This document shows, piece by piece, positions 37,305 through 46,400 of a stretch of 64,000 nucleotides of DNA. The notes under the pieces were generated by a model. It ran no database searches and had not been told where the DNA came from. It saw nothing but the letters and a program-made list of their open reading frames with translations. A program made the position numbers and the translations under genes. Within the stretch, counting starts at the first letter, position 1. Every line of letters starts with the position of its first letter. The stretch is from NCBI RefSeq assembly GCF_036208045.1, contig NZ_CP121472.1:4165531-4229530 (forward strand). The letters run 5' to 3'. This DNA comes from Thiorhodovibrio winogradskyi (lineage in GTDB: Bacteria; Pseudomonadota; Gammaproteobacteria; Chromatiales; Chromatiaceae).

Positions 37305-38129
37305 TCAAGGGGACAGCTTCTCGATATCCTTGCGCGTTGGCAAATAGGGATCGCCGTATTCGCGCAGAAAGTAAGCGCTGTAAGGACGCGCCACCCGTTC
37401 CAGGGTGCCCGAGCGGATCATGCGACTGATCACCGCGCACAGCATGGCGTCGGTTGCATCGCCCTCGGCAGTGTTCGGCATAATGAACTTGGAACCAAAG
37501 ATACGGAAGTCTTGCCGCGTAACCTCGGTCAGACCGGCTTGCTCGATCATCAAATCGATCTCGCGCGAAGCAAAGACCAGGCCATCGATGCGTTTAGCGG
37601 CGAGTTTCTCGACGCTGCACGGCAGGCATGTGGTGCCTTGGATCGGGAACTCAAAGAAAAGTTTGTGCCCAGCATCGGTTTCGATGCGGTAGTCAGCGAG
37701 CCGGGTCAGATCGAGCGGAGGACGGTCACGATGCCGATAGAGCGGAAAATGGCTCTTGGTCAAACTACAGGTGGAGCGTCGCAATCCGCGTGTCCGCAGT
37801 TCGTCCTCGTAGGGATCATTTTCAGCACCCCAGTCGGCGCTACCGACAATGGGAAAATGCAAATCCGCCAGGCCCTGGGCCACATTGTGGATCGAGCGTT
37901 CAAAGGGGTAAACCTCGATGTGGAGGTCGCCATCCGGGTATTCCGCGCCCATGGCCTTGATCACGTCGATGAGGATGCCGCGATCCTTGGTCTCGGCATA
38001 CAGGGGCAGATAACCGACGTTGATACGGTAGTCGCGGGCGAACGCAGAACCGCTAAGGACACTGGTTAGGACAGCGGCCAAGACCACCAGGAGGCCGAAA
38101 ATCAGTGCTGGTGCCTGTTGCCTGTTCAT
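37305..38129 (-). CDS. Periplasmic solute-binding protein paired with the diguanylate cyclase
   Basis: Protein of 274 residues with a signal peptide (about 1-31, cleavage after AFA) and a type II periplasmic-binding fold of the SBP_bac_3 or phosphonate-binding kind (YRINVGYLPLYAETKDRGILIDVIKAMGAEYPDG; SREIDLMIEQAGL). Four cysteines are present; two form a CLPC motif near 170, possibly a disulfide. No ABC transporter permease or ATPase is nearby, so it is more likely a sensory receptor for the adjacent cyclase than a transport component. Ligand unknown. Confidence 0.8.
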   Translation of the reverse strand: MNRQQAPALIFGLLVVLAAVLTSVLSGSAFARDYRINVGYLPLYAETKDRGILIDVIKAMGAEYPDGDLHIEVYPFERSIHNVAQGLADLHFPIVGSADWGAENDPYEDELRTRGLRRSTCSLTKSHFPLYRHRDRPPLDLTRLADYRIETDAGHKLFFEFPIQGTTCLPCSVEKLAAKRIDGLVFASREIDLMIEQAGLTEVTRQDFRIFGSKFIMPNTAEGDATDAMLCAVISRMIRSGTLERVARPYSAYFLREYGDPYLPTRKDIEKLSP

Positions 38130-38555
38130 CCAGACTCGCCACGCGGGCAGCGCTTCAACCCAATAAGCCTGGCATTATAGTCGAAAGACCGGACATCGGT
38201 TTTGTCTCCAGCAACGCGATTACTGCTCGGCATACTGTCTTCCGCTGGCGCAGCGACGAACCATTCAGTGCCGCGTGTGTGGTATTCGACATTGGGGTGC
38301 AAGGCCAGCAGCCCGTTTCCTGCGTAATCTCAAGTCCTAGTCAACCGGCGGCAGAACGCCTTCGGTGCTCCAGTCAGGGATAGTCATCACGCTCATACGA
38401 CTGACTCAATAGTTTGGACTCTTTTTTTCGTAAACTAGAAATTCAAGTTCGTCGCGAGTCGTGACCAGTAATAGGGCTATCACATCCATGGATCCTTCGT
38501 GTGAGCCTAAGGCTGAAAATGCGCGGAACGGACAAGATGTTTGCTCCAACTGGAG

Positions 38556-38843
38556 CGCGCCGGCGTCTCGGGGCTCAACCTCACCACCGCCGACTCTGTG
38601 ATTCACATGGACCCCTGATGGAACCCAGCGGTCGAGGATCAAGCCTCGGATCGCGCCCACCGCATCGGCCAGGAGCGCCAGGTCACCATCTACCGCCTGG
38701 TCGCCAAGGACAGCATCGCGGAACGCATCCTCAAACTCCACGCTAACAAGCGCGATCCCGCCGACTCCCTGCTCGAAGGCACCGACGACAGCAGCCGTCT
38801 GAGCTACACCGAGATGCTGGCGCTGTTGCGCGAAAGCAGCTAA
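38556..38843 (+). pseudogene. Fragment of a second SNF2 ATPase C-terminus
   Basis: Ninety-five codons that match the last part of the intact SNF2 gene (about 35200-35484): RAGVSGLNL, VIHMDP, WNPAVEDQASDRAHRIGQE, LEGTDDSSRLSY and a TAA stop. A single in-frame TGA at 38616-38618 replaces the first Trp of the MDPWWNP motif; otherwise the frame is open to the stop. Everything upstream of motif V is missing. The sequence is diverged from the intact copy at scattered sites, so this is an old duplicate or the remains of a related second gene, not a recent repeat. Confidence 0.88.
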
Positions 38844-38921
38844 GGTCTGCAGCAGGCTGGTTTTTCCGCTGCCAGATCCCTCATCCAGCACCGAGGTCGC
38901 CGCCCTGCCCGGAGCGCTCAT
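38844..38921 (-). pseudogene. P-loop NTPase remnant
   Basis: Read leftward, this short stretch encodes RAATSVLDEGSGSGKTSLL, a good Walker A motif (GSGSGKT at 38859-38879) of the ABC/STAND type. The frame then runs antisense into the SNF2 fragment, with no further ATPase motifs. It therefore looks like the broken edge of another gene joined to the SNF2 fragment. Confidence 0.4.
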
Positions 38922-39009
38922 CGACTGGCCGGCGGCTGATAACTTTTGATCTCTAGATCAGCCCACCTCTCCGCAAGAAAACCAGGATCGCTCGCGCTAG
39001 CAGGCTTGC

Positions 39010-39768
39010 TCAGTAGTTTTCCCTGGTGCCGTACCTGACAATGGTAACTGGCGTTCCCGCCTTGAGCGAATAAGAAAAAAGCTTGTCCATGTCCTCATTA
39101 GACAAGGCGATGCAACCGAGAGTCCAGTCCATGCCCATGCCGCCATCGCCATGGATCTCAATATGACCGCCCGCCGTGGCGGTGGATTTGGCCAGGTTTT
39201 TGGCCTGCAAATCCCGCAGCTCATCCAAATCCGTCTGATTCGGATAATCCAGCAGATAGGCGCGGTAAAAACGTGTTTGACCACGATCCCTGGCCCAGGT
39301 TACCCGATAAACACCCTCCGGTGTCGCGCCATCCCCTTCCACAAATTTATCACTGATGGGATCGCGACCCAGATCGACTGGAAAAGAGGCCTCTTTCTCC
39401 CCGTCAATCCACAATTCCAGCGTACGCGCCAGCTTATCGACAATGATGACGGGTCTGTTCTCTGAGTGCTCAATGGCTTGGTCAATCCACGCACGATAGC
39501 GCTGCAATGCCTCATCGGAATAGCCATGGTCAGCGGGAATTCCGTAAAGATTCGCCGCACTGGAGTCCTCTCGAGCGCGATCGGGAAATCGCCCTGGAGC
39601 CTCTGCATCTTCGGGCGTGTCTGACAAAAAGGCCCGCAACTTGATGGATAACTGACCGATGAGCGCATAGATGTCCGCATGGATGTCCGCTTGAAAAACC
39701 TTCGCGGCACCCATCGCAACAATCCCTATTATCAACAGAACACCAAGGCGTTTTATGAATGTTTTCAA
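39010..39768 (-). CDS. L,D-transpeptidase family protein (YkuD/ErfK-YafK type)
   Basis: Protein of 252 residues with an N-terminal membrane anchor (about 8-25) and a YkuD catalytic domain in the C-terminal half. The catalytic motif reads IEIHGDGGMGMDWTLGCIALSN (His206, Cys219): the nucleophile is kept, but the usual SHGC is TLGC. Such enzymes cross-link peptidoglycan or attach proteins to it in the periplasm. The gene starts with TTG at 39768; a GAGG Shine-Dalgarno eight bases upstream supports this, and the next in-frame Met would cut the anchor. Confidence 0.82.
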   Translation of the reverse strand: MKTFIKRLGVLLIIGIVAMGAAKVFQADIHADIYALIGQLSIKLRAFLSDTPEDAEAPGRFPDRAREDSSAANLYGIPADHGYSDEALQRYRAWIDQAIEHSENRPVIIVDKLARTLELWIDGEKEASFPVDLGRDPISDKFVEGDGATPEGVYRVTWARDRGQTRFYRAYLLDYPNQTDLDELRDLQAKNLAKSTATAGGHIEIHGDGGMGMDWTLGCIALSNEDMDKLFSYSLKAGTPVTIVRYGTRENY

Positions 39769-39817
39769 TTCTTTCGCCTCGACAGCAGAGGCCTTGCAAG
39801 AATGGCGCTGCGCGCGA

Positions 39818-40561
39818 TTAGATCAGCAGCTTGATCGAGATCACGAGAGACACCGCTACCAGCACCGGCCGCACCAGCCGAGCGCCGTGGCGCAGAACCA
39901 GATGGGCACCGAACCAACCGCCGAGCAGCTGACCACCCGCCATCAGCAGACCTAGCGCCCAGATCACATGCCCCCCAGCGGCAAAAACAAGCAGTGCCGC
40001 CAAATTGCTGGTGAAGTTGAGCAGCTTGGCATGGGCCGTGGCGCGGCGCAGATGATAGCCAAGCAAGGCGACATAGCCAGCGGCGAAAAAGGTGCCCGTA
40101 CCGGGGCCAAAAAAGCCATCGTAAAAGCCGACGCCAAAACCGATCAACAAGGCAAAGCTGGTCGCGCCAAGGCGCTGGCGGGAGTCGATATCGGCCGCCC
40201 GGGGCGAGAGTCCAAAGTAGAGCGCGAAGCCAATGAGCAACAGCGGGATCAGCTGTTCAAGCAGATCGCTTGCCAGATGCTGCACCAGGAGCGCGCCGAC
40301 GCCAGCACCGATGAAAGTCGCCAACACGGCACGCCAGGCTTGCAGGGGCTTGATCATGCCTTGACGGGCAAAATGCGCCGTGGCCGCGAAACTGCCGAAA
40401 ACAGCCTGGGCCTTGTTGGTGGCCAGTGCCACGACCGGCGGCAACCCGACCCACAGCAGCGCCGGGATGGTCAGCAGTCCGCCACCGCCGGCAATGGCAT
40501 CGATGGCACCACTGACCAACGCCAGGGCCACCAGCAGCGGTGCGACATCCAGCCATTCCAT
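39818..40561 (-). CDS. TSUP-family (TauE/SafE) membrane transporter
   Basis: Integral membrane protein of 247 residues with about eight hydrophobic segments and the family's paired glycine-rich motifs (GAIDAIAGGGGLLTIPALL at 18-36, GFGVGFYDGFFGPGTGTF near 140-157). TSUP members export sulfite, sulfoacetate or other sulfur-containing anions; in a sulfur-oxidising phototroph a sulfur-compound role is plausible, but this is inference. 50 bp downstream of the phosphohexomutase gene end. Confidence 0.85.
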   Translation of the reverse strand: MEWLDVAPLLVALALVSGAIDAIAGGGGLLTIPALLWVGLPPVVALATNKAQAVFGSFAATAHFARQGMIKPLQAWRAVLATFIGAGVGALLVQHLASDLLEQLIPLLLIGFALYFGLSPRAADIDSRQRLGATSFALLIGFGVGFYDGFFGPGTGTFFAAGYVALLGYHLRRATAHAKLLNFTSNLAALLVFAAGGHVIWALGLLMAGGQLLGGWFGAHLVLRHGARLVRPVLVAVSLVISIKLLI

Positions 40562-40609
40562 GGGCGTGTTTCGCGCTCGGATTCCGTCTGTTCTGTCAGT
40601 GCGGCACTC

Positions 40610-42100
40610 TCAGCGCCAGCTCTGCAGCACCCGCATGCACTGCCGATTCAACTCCCGCGCGCGCTCGGCGCTACCGGCCTCGGTATAGGCACGCAATTCC
40701 GGTGCATTGCCCGATGGGCGCAGATGCAGAATCTCCCCGTTGCTCAGGGTGGCACGCACGCCATCGGTATGTTCAATCGCGACCACGGGGGCGAAGACAT
40801 CGCCAAAGGCGGCAGTAAAGGCCTGGCAATCGGCGGTTGGATCGCCGGTGTTGAAGGCGCCAAGTCGCTCGCGACTGAGCTCGACCGGAAAGTCCTTGAT
40901 GCGGTCGCTGTCGGTAAAGCGCGGCGGAAGCCCGGCGCAGAGTTCAGCCAGGGAGAGACCCCGCGCCTTGGCATCGGCCAGCACGGCCACGGCAACGATG
41001 GCCGCGTCCCGGGTGGGCAGAGCAGGCAACAGACAGCCGTCGCGCTCGATATCAGAGGCTGTCAGAAAGCCGCCATTGGCCTCATAACCGACCACGGGGC
41101 GATACCCGTCATCGACCAGAGCCTGCATTCCGGCGATGACATAGGGCGAGCCGACGCGGGTGCGAGACACCTTGGAAAAAGCACCCAAGCGCTCGACCGC
41201 CGTGTTGCAGCTCACTGGAGTGGCAACGGCCGCGGCCCCCAGCGCCCGCGCGCACAGGATGCCGACCAGATCGCCGCGCAGCCAACGCCCGCTGGCATCG
41301 GCTAGCAGCGGGCGGTCGCCGTCGCCATCGGCCGAGACCAGGGCGTCGAAGTCACCCCTGGCGCACCAGTCACGGGCCAGATCCCAGTCTTCGCCACGGA
41401 TAGCCTCGGTATCGACTGGCACGAAGGTGGCGGAAAAGCCAAGTCGGGTGACATCCGCACCCAGTCCGCTCAGAATCTCGAACAGCGGATCGCGTGCAAC
41501 CGTGGAGTGCTCATACAGACCAATACGCAGACCAGCAAGGCAGCCGCTCGGGAAAAAATCCAAAAAGCGCCGCCGGTAGGCCGCGCGCGCGGCGTCGGAC
41601 GGCGGCGGCAACGCGGGCGAAGCGGCGCGAAAACCTCCCTGTTCATTAAAAAGATCCGGCGGCGACTCCAGGTGCTGCCGCGCGATACCGGCCTCGTCGT
41701 CCTTGAGGATCTCCCCTGTTGGCAGATTAAATTTAATGCCATTGCGGTCCTCGGGAATATGGCTGCCGGTGACCATCATGCTGGGCATGCCGGCGGCGAA
41801 ACTGTAAGTCGCCAGCGCCGGCGCCGGGATGCGCCCAAAATACCGCGGTTCGCAACCAGCATCGCGCACCGCTTGCGCACAGGCTGCCAGAATGCGCCCA
41901 GTGCTCTCGCGGTAATCGCCAGCCAGCGCCACGGCCCCTGCGCTCTCAAGGCTGCTGGTCTGGCTCAAGTAGCTGAGAAACCCGCGCGCATAGCTGTAAC
42001 AGACCGCATCGGTCATGTCCTCCACACGCCCGCGCGCGCCGCTGGTGCCAAACTTCACCCCTGATGTGACCATTAAATCGCCAATCTGCATGTTTTGCAT
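40610..42100 (-). CDS. Phosphohexomutase (phosphomannomutase/phosphoglucomutase family)
   Basis: Alpha-D-phosphohexomutase of about 496 residues. Conserved parts are FGTSGARG near the N-terminus, the phosphoserine loop VTGSHIPEDRNGIKF, the metal-binding SADGDGDRPL, the sugar-specificity loop GYEANGGF and the phosphate-binding RPSGNAPELR. The GYEANGG loop is usual for phosphomannomutase/phosphoglucomutase types. Sugar specificity cannot be settled. The start is uncertain: ATG 42100, ATG 42091 or GTG 42118 are all in frame. Confidence 0.85.
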   Translation of the reverse strand: MQNMQIGDLMVTSGVKFGTSGARGRVEDMTDAVCYSYARGFLSYLSQTSSLESAGAVALAGDYRESTGRILAACAQAVRDAGCEPRYFGRIPAPALATYSFAAGMPSMMVTGSHIPEDRNGIKFNLPTGEILKDDEAGIARQHLESPPDLFNEQGGFRAASPALPPPSDAARAAYRRRFLDFFPSGCLAGLRIGLYEHSTVARDPLFEILSGLGADVTRLGFSATFVPVDTEAIRGEDWDLARDWCARGDFDALVSADGDGDRPLLADASGRWLRGDLVGILCARALGAAAVATPVSCNTAVERLGAFSKVSRTRVGSPYVIAGMQALVDDGYRPVVGYEANGGFLTASDIERDGCLLPALPTRDAAIVAVAVLADAKARGLSLAELCAGLPPRFTDSDRIKDFPVELSRERLGAFNTGDPTADCQAFTAAFGDVFAPVVAIEHTDGVRATLSNGEILHLRPSGNAPELRAYTEAGSAERARELNRQCMRVLQSWR

Positions 42101-42136
42101 CCGCTCCCGATTGTTCACTGTCTCGCTCAGGGATCA

Positions 42137-42169
42137 GCACTCTGGCTGACCCGCCGCACTCCAGAGTGC
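42137..42169. repeat. Perfect 9-bp inverted repeat upstream of the phosphohexomutase gene
   Basis: GCACTCTGG and CCAGAGTGC separated by 15 bp, in the 365-bp divergent spacer between the phosphohexomutase gene and the His/Pro-rich exported protein gene. Could be an operator or a leader hairpin; no T-run follows. The rest of the spacer shows nothing specific. Confidence 0.45.
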
Positions 42170-42465
42170 GATCTTACCAACCGCGGAGCACTCGCGCCTG
42201 CCCATCACTGCCCGGCCATGACATCTGCAATTCCAATGAATGACTCAAGCGCGCTCGGGTTCTTGATTCAATACAAGGCGGAACCATGCTATGGTCTTGC
42301 GTGCCGGGTATCGGGCTGACGGCATCTGTCTCTGCAACCATCCCGTGCATTGGCGGCAAAGGCGGATCCGCGCGATCTCAGACAGCAACACCGATGCACC
42401 AGCGCCCGGCAACATAAACAGCTAAAGTAACCACCGAAACGAGAACCAACTGACGGAGTGACACA

Positions 42466-43305
42466 ATGACCCGACCATCCACATCAATTCTAGTCGCAAG
42501 CATCGCTGCCGCGGTCTTGGGCCTGTCCCAAGGCGTTTTGGCCACCGACACCGCCGCGCCCGCGGCCGCTACCCCGCCGGCACCGCCCGCGCCGCCAACA
42601 GCGCCGCCTCCCATGGCTGCTCAAGAGTCCGTGGACGACATCATCGCCCGCATGGAAGCGCGCCACAAAAAGATGGCCGAGGAACGCGAGCATCGTTATG
42701 AGGAGCTGCGCAGCCGCGCCAGCGAGCTGGGCTTTGAAATGCCCGAGATGCCACCCTGGGAGCCGGGTGAAAGGCGCGGCATGCCCTCGCCGGATTATGC
42801 CCCCTGGATCACGCCAGAGGAGCGCGATGCCCTGCGCGAGAAACGCTGGGAAGAGACCCGCGCACGCGCCGCCGAGCATGGCATTGAACTCCCCGAGATG
42901 CCACCCTGGAAAGCGGCGGAAAAACGTCGCGAGGAAATGAAGGCACGCTTCGAGAAGTTCCGCGAAACCATGGATGCCCTGAGCGAGGAACAGCGCGAGG
43001 CCATTGAGAAAGTGATCGGCGAGATGCCGGACTTCGGTGACATGCCAGGCGCTGGCGCGCCACCGGCTTTACCCGGTCGCGGCATGGGTCCAGGTGCCAA
43101 TCGTCCCAGCCCCGGCATGGGTCGCGGCTGGCACGGCCAAAAGCGCTGCATGCATCCTGGCCCGCGCTGCAACCATCCCCATCCGGGGTACGGCCCCATG
43201 GGCATGCCCATGGAAGACAGCGCTGGTGACATGATGGCACCAGCTGCCCCTCAAGCAACCGAGCAACCAGCAGCCGCACAACCGGCGCCCGCCGCGGCAA
43301 ACTAA
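42466..43305 (+). CDS. Exported protein with PEMPPW repeats and His/Cys/Met-rich tail
   Basis: Protein of 279 residues with a signal peptide (1-26, cleavage after VLA) and a Pro/Ala linker. Two 22-residue repeats 50 residues apart follow (77-98 and 127-148; pattern RxEExRxRAxExGxExPEMPPW). Next come a charged helix (150-185) and a C-terminal segment rich in Gly, Met, His and Cys (KRCMHPGPRCNHPHPGYGPM). The tail could bind metal. I do not recognise the family. Shine-Dalgarno GGAG lies eight bases before ATG 42466, and a good terminator follows. Probably a monocistronic periplasmic protein. Confidence 0.75.
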   Translation: MTRPSTSILVASIAAAVLGLSQGVLATDTAAPAAATPPAPPAPPTAPPPMAAQESVDDIIARMEARHKKMAEEREHRYEELRSRASELGFEMPEMPPWEPGERRGMPSPDYAPWITPEERDALREKRWEETRARAAEHGIELPEMPPWKAAEKRREEMKARFEKFRETMDALSEEQREAIEKVIGEMPDFGDMPGAGAPPALPGRGMGPGANRPSPGMGRGWHGQKRCMHPGPRCNHPHPGYGPMGMPMEDSAGDMMAPAAPQATEQPAAAQPAPAAAN

Positions 43306-43316
43306 GCCACAGCGAT

Positions 43317-43345
43317 CCGCCCGGAGTGATCCGGGCGGAATTTTT
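43317..43345 (+). terminator. Intrinsic terminator
   Basis: Perfect stem CCGCCCGGA, loop GTGA, TCCGGGCGG followed by AATTTTT, 11 bp after the stop of the PEMPPW-repeat protein gene. The clearest Rho-independent terminator in the window. Confidence 0.88.
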
Positions 43346-43422
43346 CGGCCTGCTGATGATCATTGCTCGTGCGCTGGACTTCGTGCATCAAGACACGCAG
43401 GACCAGGCAAGCGCATGTGGCA

Positions 43423-46400
43423 TCACAAACCCAACTCGCGCCAGCGTGCCTTGAACCGCTTGATCGAGACCGGATAGGCCGTCCCCAGGGATTGGGCAAA
43501 GAAGGACACCCGCAGCTCCTCGAGCATCCAGCGGATTTCAGCCAGCCTTGCATCCTCGCGCCCCGCGTTCTTGGCGGCCTTCTGGCGCTCCTGGTATTGG
43601 TCCAACAGTGGTCTGAGGTCCACCAACAGCGCGCGGTCGCGCCCGGCGGCATGGAAGAGCTTCTCGGCACGCTGCCCCATGGCTTTCAGATAGCGCGGGT
43701 AGTGCTTGAGCTGGCTAAAGGGCACCTGCTGCAGAAATCCCCGAAACACCAGCCCATCAAGCTGTCCCTGCATGTCGCGGACCGACTCGAGCCAGTTGAT
43801 TTGGGTCACGCCGGCCAGTTGCTTGCGCAGGTTTTGGTAACTGCCAAGAATCTCGGCGGCCAGGGCTTGGACCTCATTCGCGGTTGGGAACAGGCGCGGC
43901 TTGCCCCTGGCCAGGCATTGCTCAAACGCACTCTGGCTGCGCGGCCGCGGCTGATCCTCAAGAAAACTCAGATCCAGGATCAATGCGATCAGCTCGTCGG
44001 CCAGATCGGGGGGCCCTCCGCGCTGGGCTGTCGCGGCCACCGGCGCCTTGGCATACTGCAAGCGCATGCGATCAAGCCCAGGTAACTGCCGGCGCAGCGC
44101 GCGCATGTCGGCCGCCAACCGCAGCATGATCAGCCGCCGCAGTCCGGCGCGCATGGCCTGGTCCGCGCTGGTCTCGGAATCCAGCACCCGCAGCGCCACC
44201 GTCTTGCCCTCATCGACCAGCGCCGGATAACCGCGCAAGCGGATGCCACCGCGGTCCAGTTCCACCTGTTCAGGAACGTCACCGAAGTCCCAGCGCGTGA
44301 GTCCCTCGCGCTCCAGCCCAGCGCTGGGGATCGCGGCAAAGCGCGCGCCGCCGGCCTGTCCATGTTGGCGTTTGAGCGCGATCAGATCCCCGCTGGTTGC
44401 CAGGGCACGACCGTCCTGATCAATCAGCCGCACCTTCATGCGCAGATGCTCCGGGATGACGGATTCATCCCAGGCATCCTCGGGAATCACCTGGCCGGTC
44501 AGGGCCCTGACCTCTTCGCTCAGCGCCTGAATCAACGGCCGCTCGCTGGGTGACAGTCGCGCAACCAGCTTGGCGGCTGTCTCCGGGACGGGAACCAGCG
44601 CCTTGCGGATCGGCTTGGGCAGGCCACGCAGCAGGGCGGTGATGCGCTCTTCGAGCAGGCCAGGTACCAGCCATTCCAGACGCTCGGGCGCGATCTGGTT
44701 GATCAGCGGCAGCGGCAGCACCAAGGTGACGCCATCGGCCTGATGGCCAGGGTCAAAATGATAGTCCAGCGGCAATTCGGTGGCGCCGACGCGCAGAGCA
44801 TCGGGAAAGGCCTCGGCGGTGATGCCGGCGGCCTCCCGGTTGTAGTCAGGGCGCATCACGTCCGTCAGACTCATGTGCAGCATCTTGGGCTGCTTTTTGA
44901 GCGCCTGGCGCAGCCAACGCTCGAATTGCGGTTTGGAGTAAATGCCGCTCGGCACGCGCTGATCATAGAAAGCATAAATCGCCTCCTCATCAACCAGAAT
45001 ATCGCGCCGGCGGGATTTGGCCTCCAAGTGACGCACGGACTCGATCAACTCGGCATTGTGGCGCCAGAAGGGCGCGCGGGTGTCGAAGTCGCCCTCGGTC
45101 AAGGCAAAGCGCAGGAAGATCTCGCGTGCCTCGGCCGGGTTGATGGGGCCATAGTTGACCCGCCGCCTGGGCACCAGGGTAAGCCCATAGAGGGTCACCT
45201 TCTCGAAGGCCGCGACCTGGCCCGCGCGCGCCTGCCAGTGCGGTTCGAAATAGCTGCGCTGGGTCAGATGGGCACCGGCGGTCTCGATCCAGGCCGGCTG
45301 GATTTTGGCGACGGTGCGCCCATAGTGCTTGGTCGTCTCCACCCGCTCGGCGACCAGAATCCATTTCGGCGTCTTCTGGCTCTCGCCCTGTGCCTGATTC
45401 CCACGCTGGCGTTTGGGCGCCAAGCCAGAACCGGGGTGAATGGCAAAGCGGCTGTTGCGCGCGCCCAAATACTCCCGCTGCTCGTCCTTGACACCGATAT
45501 TGCTCAGCAACCCGGTCAGCAAGGCGCGATGGATTTCCTCATAGCTGCCCGCGGCCGCCTGATCCAAGGGGTCCGTCTGATTCTCAATCTCCCGCGCGGG
45601 AACCCCAGGCTCGTGTCGGGCAACCAAGCCCATTTCCCCGAGCTGCTCGCGCAACTGGGCGTGAATATCGCGCCATTCCTGCACGCGGGTCCAGGACAAA
45701 AAGTGCAGCCGGCACAGATTCTGGAACTTGCGTCGAGAGAGCTTGCGCCGCTCGGCCGCAAGAAAATTCCACAGATTCAGAAAGCCTAGAAAATCCGAGT
45801 CTTCATGGCGGAAGCTGGCATGGATTTCATCCGCCGCCTGCCGCTTGTCCAAGGGGCGTTCGCGCGGATCCTGCACGCTCAAGGCCGCCGCGATGATCAG
45901 TAGCTCGCGCAAACAGTGGTGCTCGGCGCCAGCAAGCAGCAGTCGCCCGATGCGCGGATCGACCGGCAGGCGCGCGAGCTGTTTGCCCAGCGGGGTGAGC
46001 CGACCCTCGGCATCAAGCGCGGCCAGCTCTTCGAGGGTGCGATATCCGTCGTTGATCAGCCGGCTATCGGGCGCGTCGATAAAGGGAAAATCTTCGATGG
46101 CGCCGAAGCCGAGTTGCTTCATCCGCAGGATGACAGCGGCCAGATTGGTGCGCTGAATCTCGGGCTCGGTGAACTCGGCGCGCGCCTGAAAGCTGTCCTC
46201 GTCGTAGAGCCGAATGCAGATGCCGTTGGCGATGCGCCCGCAACGCCCTTGGCGCTGATTGGCCGAGGCCCGCGAGATCCGCTCCACCGGCAGACGCTGA
46301 ACCTTGGTGCGATGGCTGTAGCGGCTGATGCGCGCGAAGCCGGGATCGATCACATAGTGAATTCCGGGCACAGTGAGCGAAGTCTCGGCGACATTGGTCG

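Larger units (their letters stand above)
38130..39009. other. Spacer holding gene remnants
   Basis: About 880 bp with no intact gene. It contains the SNF2 pseudogene fragment (38556-38843) and, abutting it, a P-loop coding remnant on the other strand. The first 420 bp and last 100 bp show nothing I can interpret. Confidence 0.6.

Noticed and set aside
38406-38921. Possible intact 171-residue minus-strand gene beginning with a P-loop
   Set aside because: After the P-loop, the frame is simply antisense to the SNF2 fragment, so only the first 25 or so codons can be a genuine remnant.
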